DNA of 64,000 nucleotides from Gimesia aquarii (lineage in GTDB: Bacteria > Planctomycetota > Planctomycetia > Planctomycetales > Planctomycetaceae). This document shows positions 18,701 to 27,500 of this stretch, one piece after another. The position numbers were made by a program, and so were the translations under genes. The stretch spans positions 4,024,327-4,088,326 of the forward strand of contig NZ_CP037422.1 of NCBI RefSeq assembly GCF_007748175.1. Direction: 5' to 3'. The stretch's first letter is position 1; each line of letters starts with the position of its first letter. Below the pieces are notes generated by a model. The model searched no databases. It saw nothing but the letters and a program-made list of their open reading frames with translations, and was not told the origin of the DNA.

Positions 18701-19316
18701 ACAATGCCCCGCTGGCGATCGTTTCGAAGACTCGCATGTTGATATCATTCTTCAAACTGCGATTGAAAACGATTTTCGCCCCAGAGTAAATGGTTGACAT
18801 CTCGCGGTAATCAGCTTGGCCAAAATAAGAATGGGGATATTTTTCTGACAAAAGTTTCAATAACTTGTCACGCTCTCCTGGAAAAGAATTTCCCACAAAA
18901 CTGAGATCGTATTGAGCCGCAACCTTCTTCCGACCATGAATTTCAGGATCACAGGCCAATGGTAACCACTGCGCATTTTCAATTCCGGCTTGTTGCAGTT
19001 GATCCGCACCATCCCGCTGAGCCGTAAATACAAAATCAAACAATTGTGACCGTTGTAGCGCCCAATCAAAGTCTAGGTGTGTATCAATGGCCCAATAAGC
19101 ACTACGACACTTGAAGGTTGGAAGTCGATAACGCAATCCGTCATCAATATGTAATACCAGATCAAATGAGGCAAAATCACTATTTGCTAATTGCTCTGGG
19201 TGAAAATGCGTCACATCCGCAAGCTCTTGCAACGCACGTAAACAATACAATCCTGTTGTTTCAGGACGGGTGATGTGATCGAATATAATTGCGATTTTTT
19301 CTTGTCGATTCAACAT
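15762..19316 (-). CDS. Four-module glycan enzyme: GT (CgeB-like), methyltransferase, two GT2 domains, TPR
   Basis: About 1184 aa from the ATG at 19316 (GGAAAA upstream). Earlier in-frame starts at 19379 and 19421 (GTG) add a non-conserved lead. In order: a CgeB-like GT-B domain (about 5-275; MRVFETIASGALLITND), a class I SAM methyltransferase (about 327-470; RILDIGCGTGRLGEG, DCIVCADILEHL), a GT2 domain (about 553-775; SIIVVTHNQ, LLLNNDT, NFEDDDFCRRA), and a second GT2 domain (about 780-970; LSLCMIVRDNE, FWMDSDD). TPR-like helices complete the C-terminus. This suggests a single protein that builds and caps or methylates an oligosaccharide, the TPR binding a protein acceptor or partner. No signal peptide. 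It is among the first genes of the co-directional block leading to the RHS gene. Confidence 0.85.
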   Translation of the reverse strand: MLNRQEKIAIIFDHITRPETTGLYCLRALQELADVTHFHPEQLANSDFASFDLVLHIDDGLRYRLPTFKCRSAYWAIDTHLDFDWALQRSQLFDFVFTAQRDGADQLQQAGIENAQWLPLACDPEIHGRKKVAAQYDLSFVGNSFPGERDKLLKLLSEKYPHSYFGQADYREMSTIYSGAKIVFNRSLKNDINMRVFETIASGALLITNDLSENGLSTLFQNKKHLVTYRDADELIKVIDHYLKHAEERKHIASAGYTEVLAHHTYRNRMQEILNTVEGMSDKSPTSKSLVSQRVLSPDSAARPFKSRSYFEFSRPEVQALVPLSAKRILDIGCGTGRLGEGLKERQKCHVTGIELDETAANQTKKRLDKVVIQNVADVDFHFPENQFDCIVCADILEHLREPGDLLKKIRSWLSSDGSLVISIPNVRHHSVITSLLAGNWTYESAGLLDDDHVRFFTRREMEKLLFRTGFNVDQIQSVCGPGDEDRKQSGDVRQLNISGLQVTAKTEAEANEFFTYQYLLRAVPAKRREDKLTSIIVVTHNQLSYTHQCVESIQLRTGEPYELIFIDNGSTDGTPEYLQSIAGATVILNEENRGFPAAVNQGIEAAQGDNVLLLNNDTIVTTGWLRHMLDALESDKTIGLVGPCSNNISGPQQVPVDYLQLNELDGFAWDRGNALSGSVTDLDRLVGFCMLIKREVIEQIGRFDEQFGMGNFEDDDFCRRAQAVGFRTVVAEASFIHHFASVTFKATGVNFSKLMQENQQKYENKWATQNTTPNQDHCSRLSLCMIVRDNERTIHDALSSIKPWVDEMIVVDTGSRDRTPEIAGELGAQVFHFPWCDDFSAARNKSLKHATGDWLFWMDSDDTISEEQGCKLRELIDRSHQENILGYVMQVHCPTNSANGQHQDMTVVDHIKLFRNRPDLQFEHRIHEQIIPAIRRANGDVAWTDIFVTHSGSDQTEQGQQRKLERDFRLLHLDLDDRPDHPFVLFNLGMTYADANQYETAIRHLERCLEVSSPQESHVRKAYALLVSSLQRLSRHSDGEKICQHGLGFYPDDPELLFRSAMLHHHFGRLDEAETAYRSILDHNSDRHFSSTDQGIFGFKTYHNLAVVLADKKRWREAASVWEQITQEEPNFIPAWRGLAEMYQHLKDEKGMLKLMNALNQHPQINQEDVLDGPLSAATHSTA

Positions 19317-19421
19317 ATTCAGTTTTCCATTTGTGTCGTTATTTGAGCTAGATATATGGAGAAAACCACTCTGAGACATTACCTTGGATATCAACGGTTT
19401 TGTACAACATTTTCGATACAC

Positions 19422-19754
19422 TTATGGTGGATGCATCGCTATGCTGTTTTCTGTTTCTTCATGACGTTCTCCACCAGAGACACAATCATCAGAAGAACTT
19501 GGCCATCGATTAAGAGGACAGACCTCCGATCGCCAGCGGGCTTTGCGAGCCAGTTTGCAACCACAATTCATTTCGAGGCAGACCATTCTGCCAAGATCAC
19601 AGGAGGCACAAGACCGGCAAATTTCTAAACGTCGTTGATATGTAATATCACTAACCTTTTGCCCTCCATCTCTCACATGTCGGGTAACTGCTTTGGCTAA
19701 ATTGATCACTCTTCGTCCCAGAGGTGGTCCTTGTTGTTCTTTTTTCGCTGCCAT
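19422..19754 (-). CDS. Small Cys-rich, probable zinc-binding protein
   Basis: About 110 aa from the ATG at 19754; a TTG at 19787 would add 11 residues. A basic helix comes first, then a Cys-rich core: LEICRSCASCDLG, VCLEMNCGCKLARKARW and SEVCPLNRW. This C-x2-C / C-x4-C-x-C / C arrangement looks like a small zinc-binding module found in short proteins next to glycosyltransferases and in phages; I do not know its function. The same idea of a Cys-rich module appears at the N-terminus of the double glycosyltransferase at 13917-15689. Its stop abuts the next gene's longest possible frame, so it is likely the first gene of the glycosylation-RHS block. Confidence 0.6.
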   Translation of the reverse strand: MAAKKEQQGPPLGRRVINLAKAVTRHVRDGGQKVSDITYQRRLEICRSCASCDLGRMVCLEMNCGCKLARKARWRSEVCPLNRWPSSSDDCVSGGERHEETENSIAMHPP

Positions 19755-19787
19755 AGTTCGACTCACTAGATTATGCAGGGGCTTCAA

Positions 19788-20460
19788 TGGGTCAACATAA
19801 AACCAAGAGTTTTGGCAAAAGCATTACTTCAGCTTGAACACTACATGACTCTGATAAAGTAATCAGACATGCGAATTGTTCTCGAAAACACTACTGACCA
19901 CCATTAATCTCAGAGGCTCAAAGCCGTCACTGATAAACTGAGACAGTTGGCAGGAACGTGTGTGTTTCAAGAGGTTCAGCAGCAGAGCAATACATTGCCG
20001 TATAAATACGGAGAACCATAATGTCGCTTGCAGAAAGCGCGTCGGTAAATACAAAGTGCGCAGCACGAATGCAGAAGAGACCACGTCCATCTCAAGTCCT
20101 TTCTGAGAGGAAACCAAAAGAATTGAACCGAATTTGAATTCAAGACGTGGGGAAATTAGCCCGCAAAGAGTTGTGGCCGCTTGATCAACTCAAAAATGAC
20201 CATGTCTTGCGTTATGTTCATGCTAACTATACTAATAACAGTAATGCAAACAAAAATTTGCTATATACAAATTTTTATAAAAATAATGATCAAATCATTA
20301 ATATTTACAATAGTTCTCTAAAATTACTGATTCAATATATACAATTCAAAAAGTACTCTGACATCAGAGTCATTTCAGGATCATGCCTTGATGCTTGTTC
20401 TGAACCATTCGATTCATCAAGCATTCAGGCAAAAAGCTGTTTTAGTAACACAGCACACTA
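19788..20460. other. AT-rich intergenic region, probable promoter area of the glycan block
   Basis: No convincing gene. 20215-20350 is strongly AT-rich (for example CTATATACAAATTTTTATAA) and lies upstream of the minus-strand glycan block, so promoters are likely here. An 84-codon minus frame at 19863-20117 has no recognisable composition or start. Confidence 0.35.
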
Positions 20461-21858
20461 AATTACAATCTTCTAAGACTGTCGCACGTTGTGGTTCACT
20501 GTCAGCGGCCACAAGAATATCAGCTAATGGCGCACCACGAAGCGTGCGGTTGAACAATTGAAATCTCGCCCCCGACCACTTTAAGCCGCTTTCCGCTCAA
20601 ATGATTTTACTAAACCACCAATGTGTGAAATTACTTGGACTTCACCCAGTGATAATTTCTCTACTTCTTCTGGAAGTTCTCGAATTGGTGGGAGATGGTC
20701 TCGTGCTGTGTGCGAGCGTCGCGTGTTGTAGTACTTTGTAAAATCGGAAACCAGATGATCCAGATGTTGTTTGCCGAAAATGATAAACTTTTCCAGGCAT
20801 TCCAACTTGATCGTTTCAATGAATCGCTCACATCTTCCATTCAGATTCGGAGATGCTATCGGAAGCGGACTTGTCTTGATACCGGATTGCTGCAACGTCT
20901 CAGTGAATTCTTTCGTGTATTTTCCATCCCGGTCGTGAATGATCATTGTTGGTTTAGTTTCTCGCCCCCTGCTCCGCTCAATGAATTTCTGAGTTTGTTC
21001 ACAAACCCAGGCTGAGTTGGGATGTTCGGTGGATTCGGTGACAATTGCTTCTCGTGTTTGTAAATACAGAAAGACCATCACATACAGATCACGGACTCCC
21101 TTGGTCGTCACAGATTTGACCGAGAAGAAGTCACAACCCCAGAGAGTTTCACCGTGCCTCTTAAGAAATTCGTTCCACGAGTCTGAAGTTCGGTCAGGAC
21201 CGGGTTCAATCCCCTCTTCCTTCAAGATATTTCGTACAGTCTGTCGGCTAATTTTTTTGATACCCAGTTTCCGAAGCTCTCCAATAATGCGGGTGTAACC
21301 GAAACCAGTTTCAATGGCGATTTTGATGACTAACTCACGAATCTCCTGAGGCTTCCTTTTACCGCCTTTAGAATTTTTAGGCTTGGGTCTGCCATTCTTG
21401 CCATTCCGAACCCACCGGACAAATGTCGCTGGACTGACTATTGAAATCAGTTCCTCAATGGCTCGACCAAGAACCTTTCCATATTTCAACAGAGTTTGGC
21501 GTTCTTCATAAGTTGTATGGATTTGCTTCGGCAGTCTGGAACGCAGAATCGCATTCTCATGTTTGAGGTATTCGACATATTTCGCCAATTCATTATCGGT
21601 AGCTGAGGCAATTAATACCAATAGTGGGTGGAATATTTTGCTCATGGATGTATTGTAAGTATGTGGTCATTGTGGAAGCGGTTACACATTCGTTTTACCC
21701 CACTGGAAGGCTGAGAGAAAACAAAAATTCAACCCTAAAACATGAGATTTTAAACCACTTTCAGATGAGCTGATTAAATACCATAGATTGCCTGATCAGA
21801 ACTTTGAAGAAGCCTTCGAACTTCGAACCTTTAGTCGGCCCACTTGAGAATTCCCCCC
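20461..21858 (-). mobile_element. Insertion sequence copy A (DDE integrase type)
   Basis: Limits come from alignment with copies B and C. The left shared sequence begins near AATTACAATCTTCTAAGACTG; the right shared sequence ends at GAGAATTCCCCCC, joined directly to repeat R copy 2. It contains one transposase gene. Clean terminal inverted repeats or target duplications could not be seen, so the true ends may lie some bases away. Confidence 0.65.
20581..21645 (-). CDS. Transposase with rve/DDE integrase core (IS copy A)
   Basis: 354 aa. The N-terminal half has helix-turn-helix-like segments (ATFVRWVRNGKNG; RELVIKIAIETGFGYTRIIG; ISRQTVRNILKEEG). The catalytic half is an rve-type RNase H fold with D172 in WGCDFFSV, D238 in IIHDRDGKYT and E273 in GRCERFIET: a DD(35)E triad, all present. 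The C-terminus has YYNTRRSHTARDHLPP, typical of integrase-core transposases. About 38 of 354 residues differ from copy B, so the two copies are not a very recent duplication. The gene looks intact. Confidence 0.9.
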   Translation of the reverse strand: MSKIFHPLLVLIASATDNELAKYVEYLKHENAILRSRLPKQIHTTYEERQTLLKYGKVLGRAIEELISIVSPATFVRWVRNGKNGRPKPKNSKGGKRKPQEIRELVIKIAIETGFGYTRIIGELRKLGIKKISRQTVRNILKEEGIEPGPDRTSDSWNEFLKRHGETLWGCDFFSVKSVTTKGVRDLYVMVFLYLQTREAIVTESTEHPNSAWVCEQTQKFIERSRGRETKPTMIIHDRDGKYTKEFTETLQQSGIKTSPLPIASPNLNGRCERFIETIKLECLEKFIIFGKQHLDHLVSDFTKYYNTRRSHTARDHLPPIRELPEEVEKLSLGEVQVISHIGGLVKSFERKAA

Positions 21859-21994
21859 ACTAATACGCATTATCAAAGCAAAAGGAAAGCATTGTCAAAG
21901 CGTGGTTGAAGTAAAAGGCCTTGAAAAACCGACCTTTGCGAAGCATAAGCAAAGCATGGTTAAAGCTATTACGGTCTTCGGAACCGGGGGGGAC
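21849..21994. repeat. Interspersed repeat R, copy 2
   Basis: Full-length copy, from AATTCCCCCCACTAATACGC to GGTCTTCGGAACCGGGGG. It abuts IS copy A on the left and the broken EF-hand gene on the right, so the repeat or the IS together with it removed the gene's 5' end. Confidence 0.75.
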
Positions 21995-22015
21995 TCCCGA
22001 GTACTCCATAAATGA

Positions 22016-23632
22016 GTTCAAGAAAAAGATACCGATCAAAACCGGCAACTAACGCTTGCTGAATATCTTGGAAAGTTAGAAGGAGAGCAACAAAAACACG
22101 CAAGGCGTGAGTTTTATCATTGGGACCATAATATTGATGAGCAATTGAGCCTTCAGGAATTTATCAATCGACAAGCACCAAAACAACCGATTTTCCTGAA
22201 TGAGTTTCGTTTTCTTGATGCAGATCATAACCAACTTCTCACAAAAAATGAATTTCTGGCAACTGTTTCAAAAGAACAACAATCACGAGCTTTACGTGAT
22301 TTCACTGTGTTTAACCTGCAAGATGATGAAACTCTGAGTTACGAAGAATATCTCAATATCCTTTCCCGAGATCATAGAAAATTAGATCATCCGATAATGC
22401 ACCGTGTGACAAAACACATGCAAGACCTAGAAGTAAGTTGGAAGGAATGGGATATTAACAGCGATTCCAAACTAAGCAAGGAAGAGTTTAGCTCATCAAA
22501 CCTCTCTCGCTCCATTCCTGGATTGGCATTAACTAAGTGGGAAGACTGGGACAGAAATGGTGATAACTTTCTTGATCAATCAGAGGCAAAACAAGTTCTT
22601 GAAATTGCCTACGGTCTACGTTACCCAACGGGAGAACTGCTCTGGGCACCATCAGGCTTAATAATATCGGGAATGCTCTTTGACTATGTAGATAAGAACG
22701 GCGATCATCTGATTGACTTAGAAGAGGCAAAATTAGCTAAGTTTGGATTTGGCGATAACACGCAAACCCCTGAATTGTTTAAACAGATGGACCAGAATGA
22801 TAACGGAACGCTCACAATGGCCGAATGGAAAAGTGATCTGACGCACTGGATTGATCCGGTGGGATCATTTCTGGCATTTGACACGGATTTTGATGGTCGT
22901 TTGAGTCGTGAAGAGCTTCTAAGTGGCACCCCCTCTTGGCAACTACCGGTGACAGAATTCTTGTTTCCTGGATTTGATTTGAATGGTGATACTGTTCTTT
23001 CTCTTCAGGAATACCGCGAGACCCCCTTTGCTAATTTAGCACTTATCTGGCAAGAGTTACGGACAGATCGAGATAATGATGGCTATCTCAGTATTACAGA
23101 GTTTCAGTGGGATAGAGACTTATTTGGAGCGGCTTTGGCACAAGAGTACTTTCAACGGTTTGATGTGAATCAAGATGGTAAACTTAGTTTGGATGAATTT
23201 ACCTTTCGGATAAATCAGGCTAAAGCTCCACTTGAGATTGTTTTTAGACTGCGAGACAGCGATCAAAATGGCCTCATTTCATTTGAAGAGATACTCGAAG
23301 ATCTTAAGCTTCCTGAGAATGCAAACGAAAAACAAAAACTTCATTATGAGACCACGCTCATTCGCATTGAGGATGCGTTTCGAAGGGCAGATAGAAATCA
23401 AGACAACTCGTTGGACCAAGCTGAATTCCAAAGTGAAGCGGCCCGGGAGGTAGTGGCACCTCACCTTGTCGTAAAGAAAAAGAATTTTAGTAGTTCAAGA
23501 GTATCTCGTTCTTCCCTCTCTAAAGAAACAGAGGAAGATGATGGGATGTGGGTTATCCTTGCATTAAATGTTTTGTTACTGGCAGGAGTACTTGTTTTTC
23601 TGGTGCGAAAAATGAAACTATTTACTCGATAG
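22016..23632 (+). pseudogene. EF-hand calcium-binding membrane protein, 5' end lost
   Basis: The frame carries at least eleven EF-hand-like loops (DINSDSKLSKEE, DRNGDNFLDQSE, DKNGDHLIDLEE, DVNQDGKLSLDE, DRNQDNSLDQAE and others). It ends in one membrane segment (MWVILALNVLLLAGVLVFLV) followed by basic residues. Coding similarity continues upstream of the first possible start, TTG at 22145: the codons from 22016 read DTDQNRQLTLAEYLGK, another EF-hand loop, and WDHNIDEQLSLQE. The frame hits a TGA at 22013, close to the end of repeat R. There is no ATG or ribosome binding site and no signal peptide, so the original 5' end is gone. The remaining 495 codons are undamaged, so the loss may be recent. 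It could be translated weakly from the TTG. Confidence 0.7.
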
Positions 23633-23778
23633 GTGTTTTCCATCGCTCAGTTAAAAGAGTGTCTTCTATGGCTAATTTATTCAGCCGTACAATAAACTCT
23701 TGGAAAGTTTGATTTTGTACTCCATTGACAAAATCGATTTTCGGCCAACCATTACCATACTTAATCAATCTGTTCGAA

Positions 23779-23855
23779 AATTCCCCCACTAATACGCATT
23801 TTCTAAGTATAAGCAAAGCATGGTTAAAGCTACTACGGTCTTCGGAACCGGGGGA
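23779..23855. repeat. Interspersed repeat R, copy 3 (internally deleted)
   Basis: Has both ends of repeat R (TTCCCCCACTAATACGCAT and GGTCTTCGGAACCGGGGG) but lacks about 70 bp of the middle; the join falls between the two internal direct repeats. It interrupts the small minus-strand gene at 23856-23928. Confidence 0.7.
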
Positions 23856-23928
23856 CCTGTAATGCTTCCGCTTTCTGGATCGCATCGCTGAGTACTGACC
23901 TCTGGAATCGACTAATATCAACAGCCAT
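23856..23928 (-). pseudogene. First 24 codons of a truncated gene
   Basis: On the minus strand an ATG at 23928, preceded by AGGA about 9 nt upstream, begins MAVDISRFQRSVLSDAIQKA and continues four more codons until repeat R copy 3 interrupts it. The start and ribosome binding site look real, so this is the 5' stub of a lost gene. The family is not recognised from so few residues. Confidence 0.4.
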
Positions 23929-23974
23929 GATCTGAATTCCTGTCCTTAATTATTCTGTGTGTAGAAGGTGAAAG

Positions 23975-24010
23975 AAAAGCCACGCCGCAGGAGTGCGAGC
24001 GTGGCGTTTT
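23975..24010 (-). terminator. Rho-independent terminator for the minus-strand remnant
   Basis: GCCACGC (23979-23985) pairs with GCGTGGC (23999-24005). Read on the minus strand the stem is followed by TTTTCTTTC, a good intrinsic terminator just after the stop of the frame ending at 24027. Confidence 0.75.
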
Positions 24011-24026
24011 GAAAGAGAGCATTCTC

Positions 24027-24398
24027 TCAGTGAGACATGATGGAATGCTCTTCCTCATCATCAAAGGTCTCCGTTTTTTCTTCGATGTCGGTAACTGCTT
24101 CCTGAGGAGCATACTCGCAAGCCCGATTCATGGCGTCCAGAATCGCAAGCGTATCGGCATCGTCTACCTCTGCCTGGTACACGCCTTCAGCGCTGTCCAG
24201 CGAGGTGAGAATTTCGTTAAACTTGTCCATCTGGAACTGACCTTCCACGATCGCTTTTTCAACATATTCCTGAAGTTCAGCCAGATCCATCTTGTTGATC
24301 AGGCCTTCCATACCCAGGTCACGCAGAACCCGTTCGTTCTCTTTCAGCTGAGACACGCCATTCAAGATCCGCAGGATTCGGATCAGTGTTCCGCCTAC
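24027..24398 (-). pseudogene. 3' fragment of an unrecognised acidic protein
   Basis: About 124 codons, reading GGTLIRILRILNG, then QLKENERVLRDLGMEGLINK and later AEVDDADTLAILDAMNRAC. The acidic tail ends in a normal stop followed by a strong terminator, so the 3' end is genuine. There is no ATG at the beginning and a TAA closes the frame just upstream, so the 5' part appears lost. Codons ending in G or C are commoner here than in neighbouring genes. The family is not recognised. It runs antisense to the extreme 5' extension of the helicase frame, which supports placing the helicase start further in. Confidence 0.45.
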
Positions 24399-24520
24399 TT
24401 ACCGCTCTTGAATTACAGAGAATATTCAAATATTTCGCTGGATTACTGAAAGATTCGTTGATAAATTCACATATTATTGCCCTGTATACTGAACAATCTA
24501 TACCTGCCTATGTACCCTCA

Positions 24521-27500
24521 ATGAACCCAAATGATTCCATGAAAATGCCGACTCAAAATCAGGAAGAAGAAACTTCTTCCAACAGCTCCAACCTAAATGA
24601 AGTCCTGATTCACGTTGATCTCATTGATTGCTTAAATTATGCCTCTTTTCAGAACTCCGTTCCCGTTCTGAGGTCACTCCAAATAGAAAATTCAACAAGT
24701 GAAACTTTCAACTCAATTGAGCTGACCATGCAGACAGAACCGGGCTTTGGACGCACCAAGAAATGGACTTTTGAACGTATCACGCCCGGAAACAGTATTT
24801 CCGCCAGTGATCTCAAAATCGACCTGGATCCCGGATACCTCAATGGACTCAATGAAGCGGAGCGAGGTGAAGTTCGCTTCACTCTTAGGAACGGCGATTC
24901 AGTCATTGTGGAGCGTGTGGAAGAGATTCGCGTATTGGCGCGTGAAGAATGGGGTGGCTTTCATTCGATGGCAGAACTACTGGCAGCCTTTGTGATGCCC
25001 AATGATCCAGCTGTTGCGAAAATCCTCAAAAAAGCCGGTGATATCTTGGCGCAACACGGGCATTCATCAGCGTTAGACGGATATCAACAACGTGATCCTG
25101 GGCGTGCTTTCATGTTGGGGGCAGCAATCTGGTCTGCTATCGCGGCAGAGGGACTGACTTATACCAATCCTCCGAGCAGCTTTGAACTCGTGGGACAAAA
25201 GACACGCCGGCCAGGCAGTATTCTATCCGATGGTCTGGCAACCTGCCTGGATTCCAGTCTCCTGTTTGCAGCGGTCCTGGAAGCAGTAGGTCTGAACCCC
25301 GTACTGATTCTCATAGACGGGCACTGCTTCACTGGGTTCTGGTTAGTCGAACAGACTTTCAACAATCTTATTGAAACAGATTCATCCGAGGTTCGAAAAG
25401 GCCTATCTGCAAAAGAGCTGATCACATTTGAAACCACACTGATTACAAGCCGCCCCCCTGTCCAGTTTCAGGCAGCCATTGATGCTGCCAAAGTAAAGAC
25501 ACACGCATCACAGGAAGAGGTCTTTCTAGCAGCGATTGATATTACACGGGCACGCATGGCTCAGATCAGGCCACTGGCATCCCATGATCATACACAATTA
25601 AAAGAAACGCCAGAAACACAGGAGAATTTCGCATTACCGCTACCCAAGGCGCCTGTCTTCACAGATCTACCGCCGGAACAAACCGATGAGAAACCGAAAA
25701 CTCCTGAGGGGAGGATAGACCGCTGGCAACGGAAATTACTGGATCTGTCGTTACGCAATCGACTGTTAAACTTCCGAGCCACCAAACAAAGCGTTCCATT
25801 CTATTCTCCTGATGTTTCTCTGTTGGAAGACCATCTGTCAGATCAAAAGTCGATGAAAATCATCTCTTTGCCCGAACACAACCCGATGGGCGACCGGGAT
25901 GCGCGGCTGTTCTATCAGGAAACTGGTGAAGACATTGATGCTGAATTTGCAAAGGATGCCCTGGAACGACATGAAGTTCCATCTACGCTCAGCAAGACAG
26001 AACTCGATAATCGTCTAACCAATCTCTACCGTGCGGCACGCAATGATTTAGCAGAAGGCGGAACAAACACGCTTTTTCTCGCAGTCGGTTTTCTCAAATG
26101 GAAACGGGCCCCCGAAGATGAAAAGTCGTACCGTGCTCCCTTATTGCTCATCCCTGTTAAACTGGTTCGAAAAAGTGCCTTATCTGCTTTCCACCTGAGA
26201 CACCATGAAGATGAAATTCGTTTCAATTCAACGTTGATCCAACTGTTGAAAAAAGATTTCGACCGAGATCTCTCTCAATTCGAAGCGGATCTCCCCACAG
26301 ATGAGCGGGGGATTGATGTCCCCCAGGTACTGGAGCTGATGCGCAGAGCAGTTCGCGAAATCCCCGGATTTGAAGTGATTGATGAAATTTCGTTATCAAC
26401 TTTTTCATTCGCTAAATATCTGATGTGGAAAGATCTCGTTGATCGGACAACTCATCTGAAAGAAAACAGAGTGGTTTGCCACTTGATAGACAATCCAGAC
26501 AAGCCGTTTGAACCTGGAGTATATACGTCGATCCCCAAATCGACTGAAATTGATCAACGCTACCAGCCTGCTGAACTGGTTCATCCTTTACCTGCTGATT
26601 CATCCCAATTGGCAGCAATTATGGCGGCCGCTGAAGGACATGACTTTGTCTTGATCGGGCCTCCGGGTACCGGTAAAAGCCAGACCATTGCCAACATGAT
26701 TGCACAATGTCTGGCAGAAAACAAAACAGTCCTGTTTGTCGCAGAAAAGACCGCTGCCCTCGATGTCGTTTATCGCAGGCTGTGCCAGCATGGATTAGGC
26801 GATATCTGCCTGGAACTTCACTCTCGAACTGCAGAACGTCGCAAATTTCTGGATCAACTGGAGAGATCCTGGAATGCCAACAGAAAGGCTGCGAAAACGG
26901 ATTGGATCAAGGTCAATGAGAAGCTATTAATCAAACGCAATGCCTTGAATCAATATGTGAGTGCCCTGCATCAAATTGATGAGAGTGGCTGGAGTGTCTA
27001 TCAGGCAATGGGGATTGCAGTCAAATTCAAACAGCATACAGCTCCCAGACTTGAGTGGGAAGGCTCCCTTCAGATCACTAAAGCAAGGTATGAAAAACTG
27101 ATCGAAATGATTGATGAGCTGGCGCTAACATATGGGGCAATCAGCCCTGCCCCTGCACTGCAATCGATCAAAACGACCGAATGGTCCACAGCTTGGGAAG
27201 AAAGATTACTCAGCAGTATCGCGCAGATTCGGTCTGCTGTGACATCTCTGCAGGGGCCTTTGCAGGAATTTGTGGCAGCGATTGGCTTGAAAGAGACAGA
27301 AGGCTTTTCCCTGGATTTTTTTAAGGAGTTAAGAATTCTCGCCGGAACTCTCACTGACGCATCACAGGAAAACTATCGTATTATTTTCGATAAGGATTTC
27401 GCCAGAGCCTCTCTTCAGATCAAACAGCTCTCGAAAGACCTGAAAGCGTTCGAAAAGGCACAGAAATCGACAGAGGCATTTTACAAACAGGATGAGATCG

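Noticed and set aside
19863..20117. 84-codon minus-strand frame
   Set aside because: No homology pattern, no clear start, and lies in the non-coding region before the glycan block.
24386..24520. 45-codon N-terminal extension of the helicase from a GTG
   Set aside because: Overlaps the antisense gene remnant, reads as hydrophobic random sequence (RIFKYFAGLLKDSLIN), and has no ribosome binding site.
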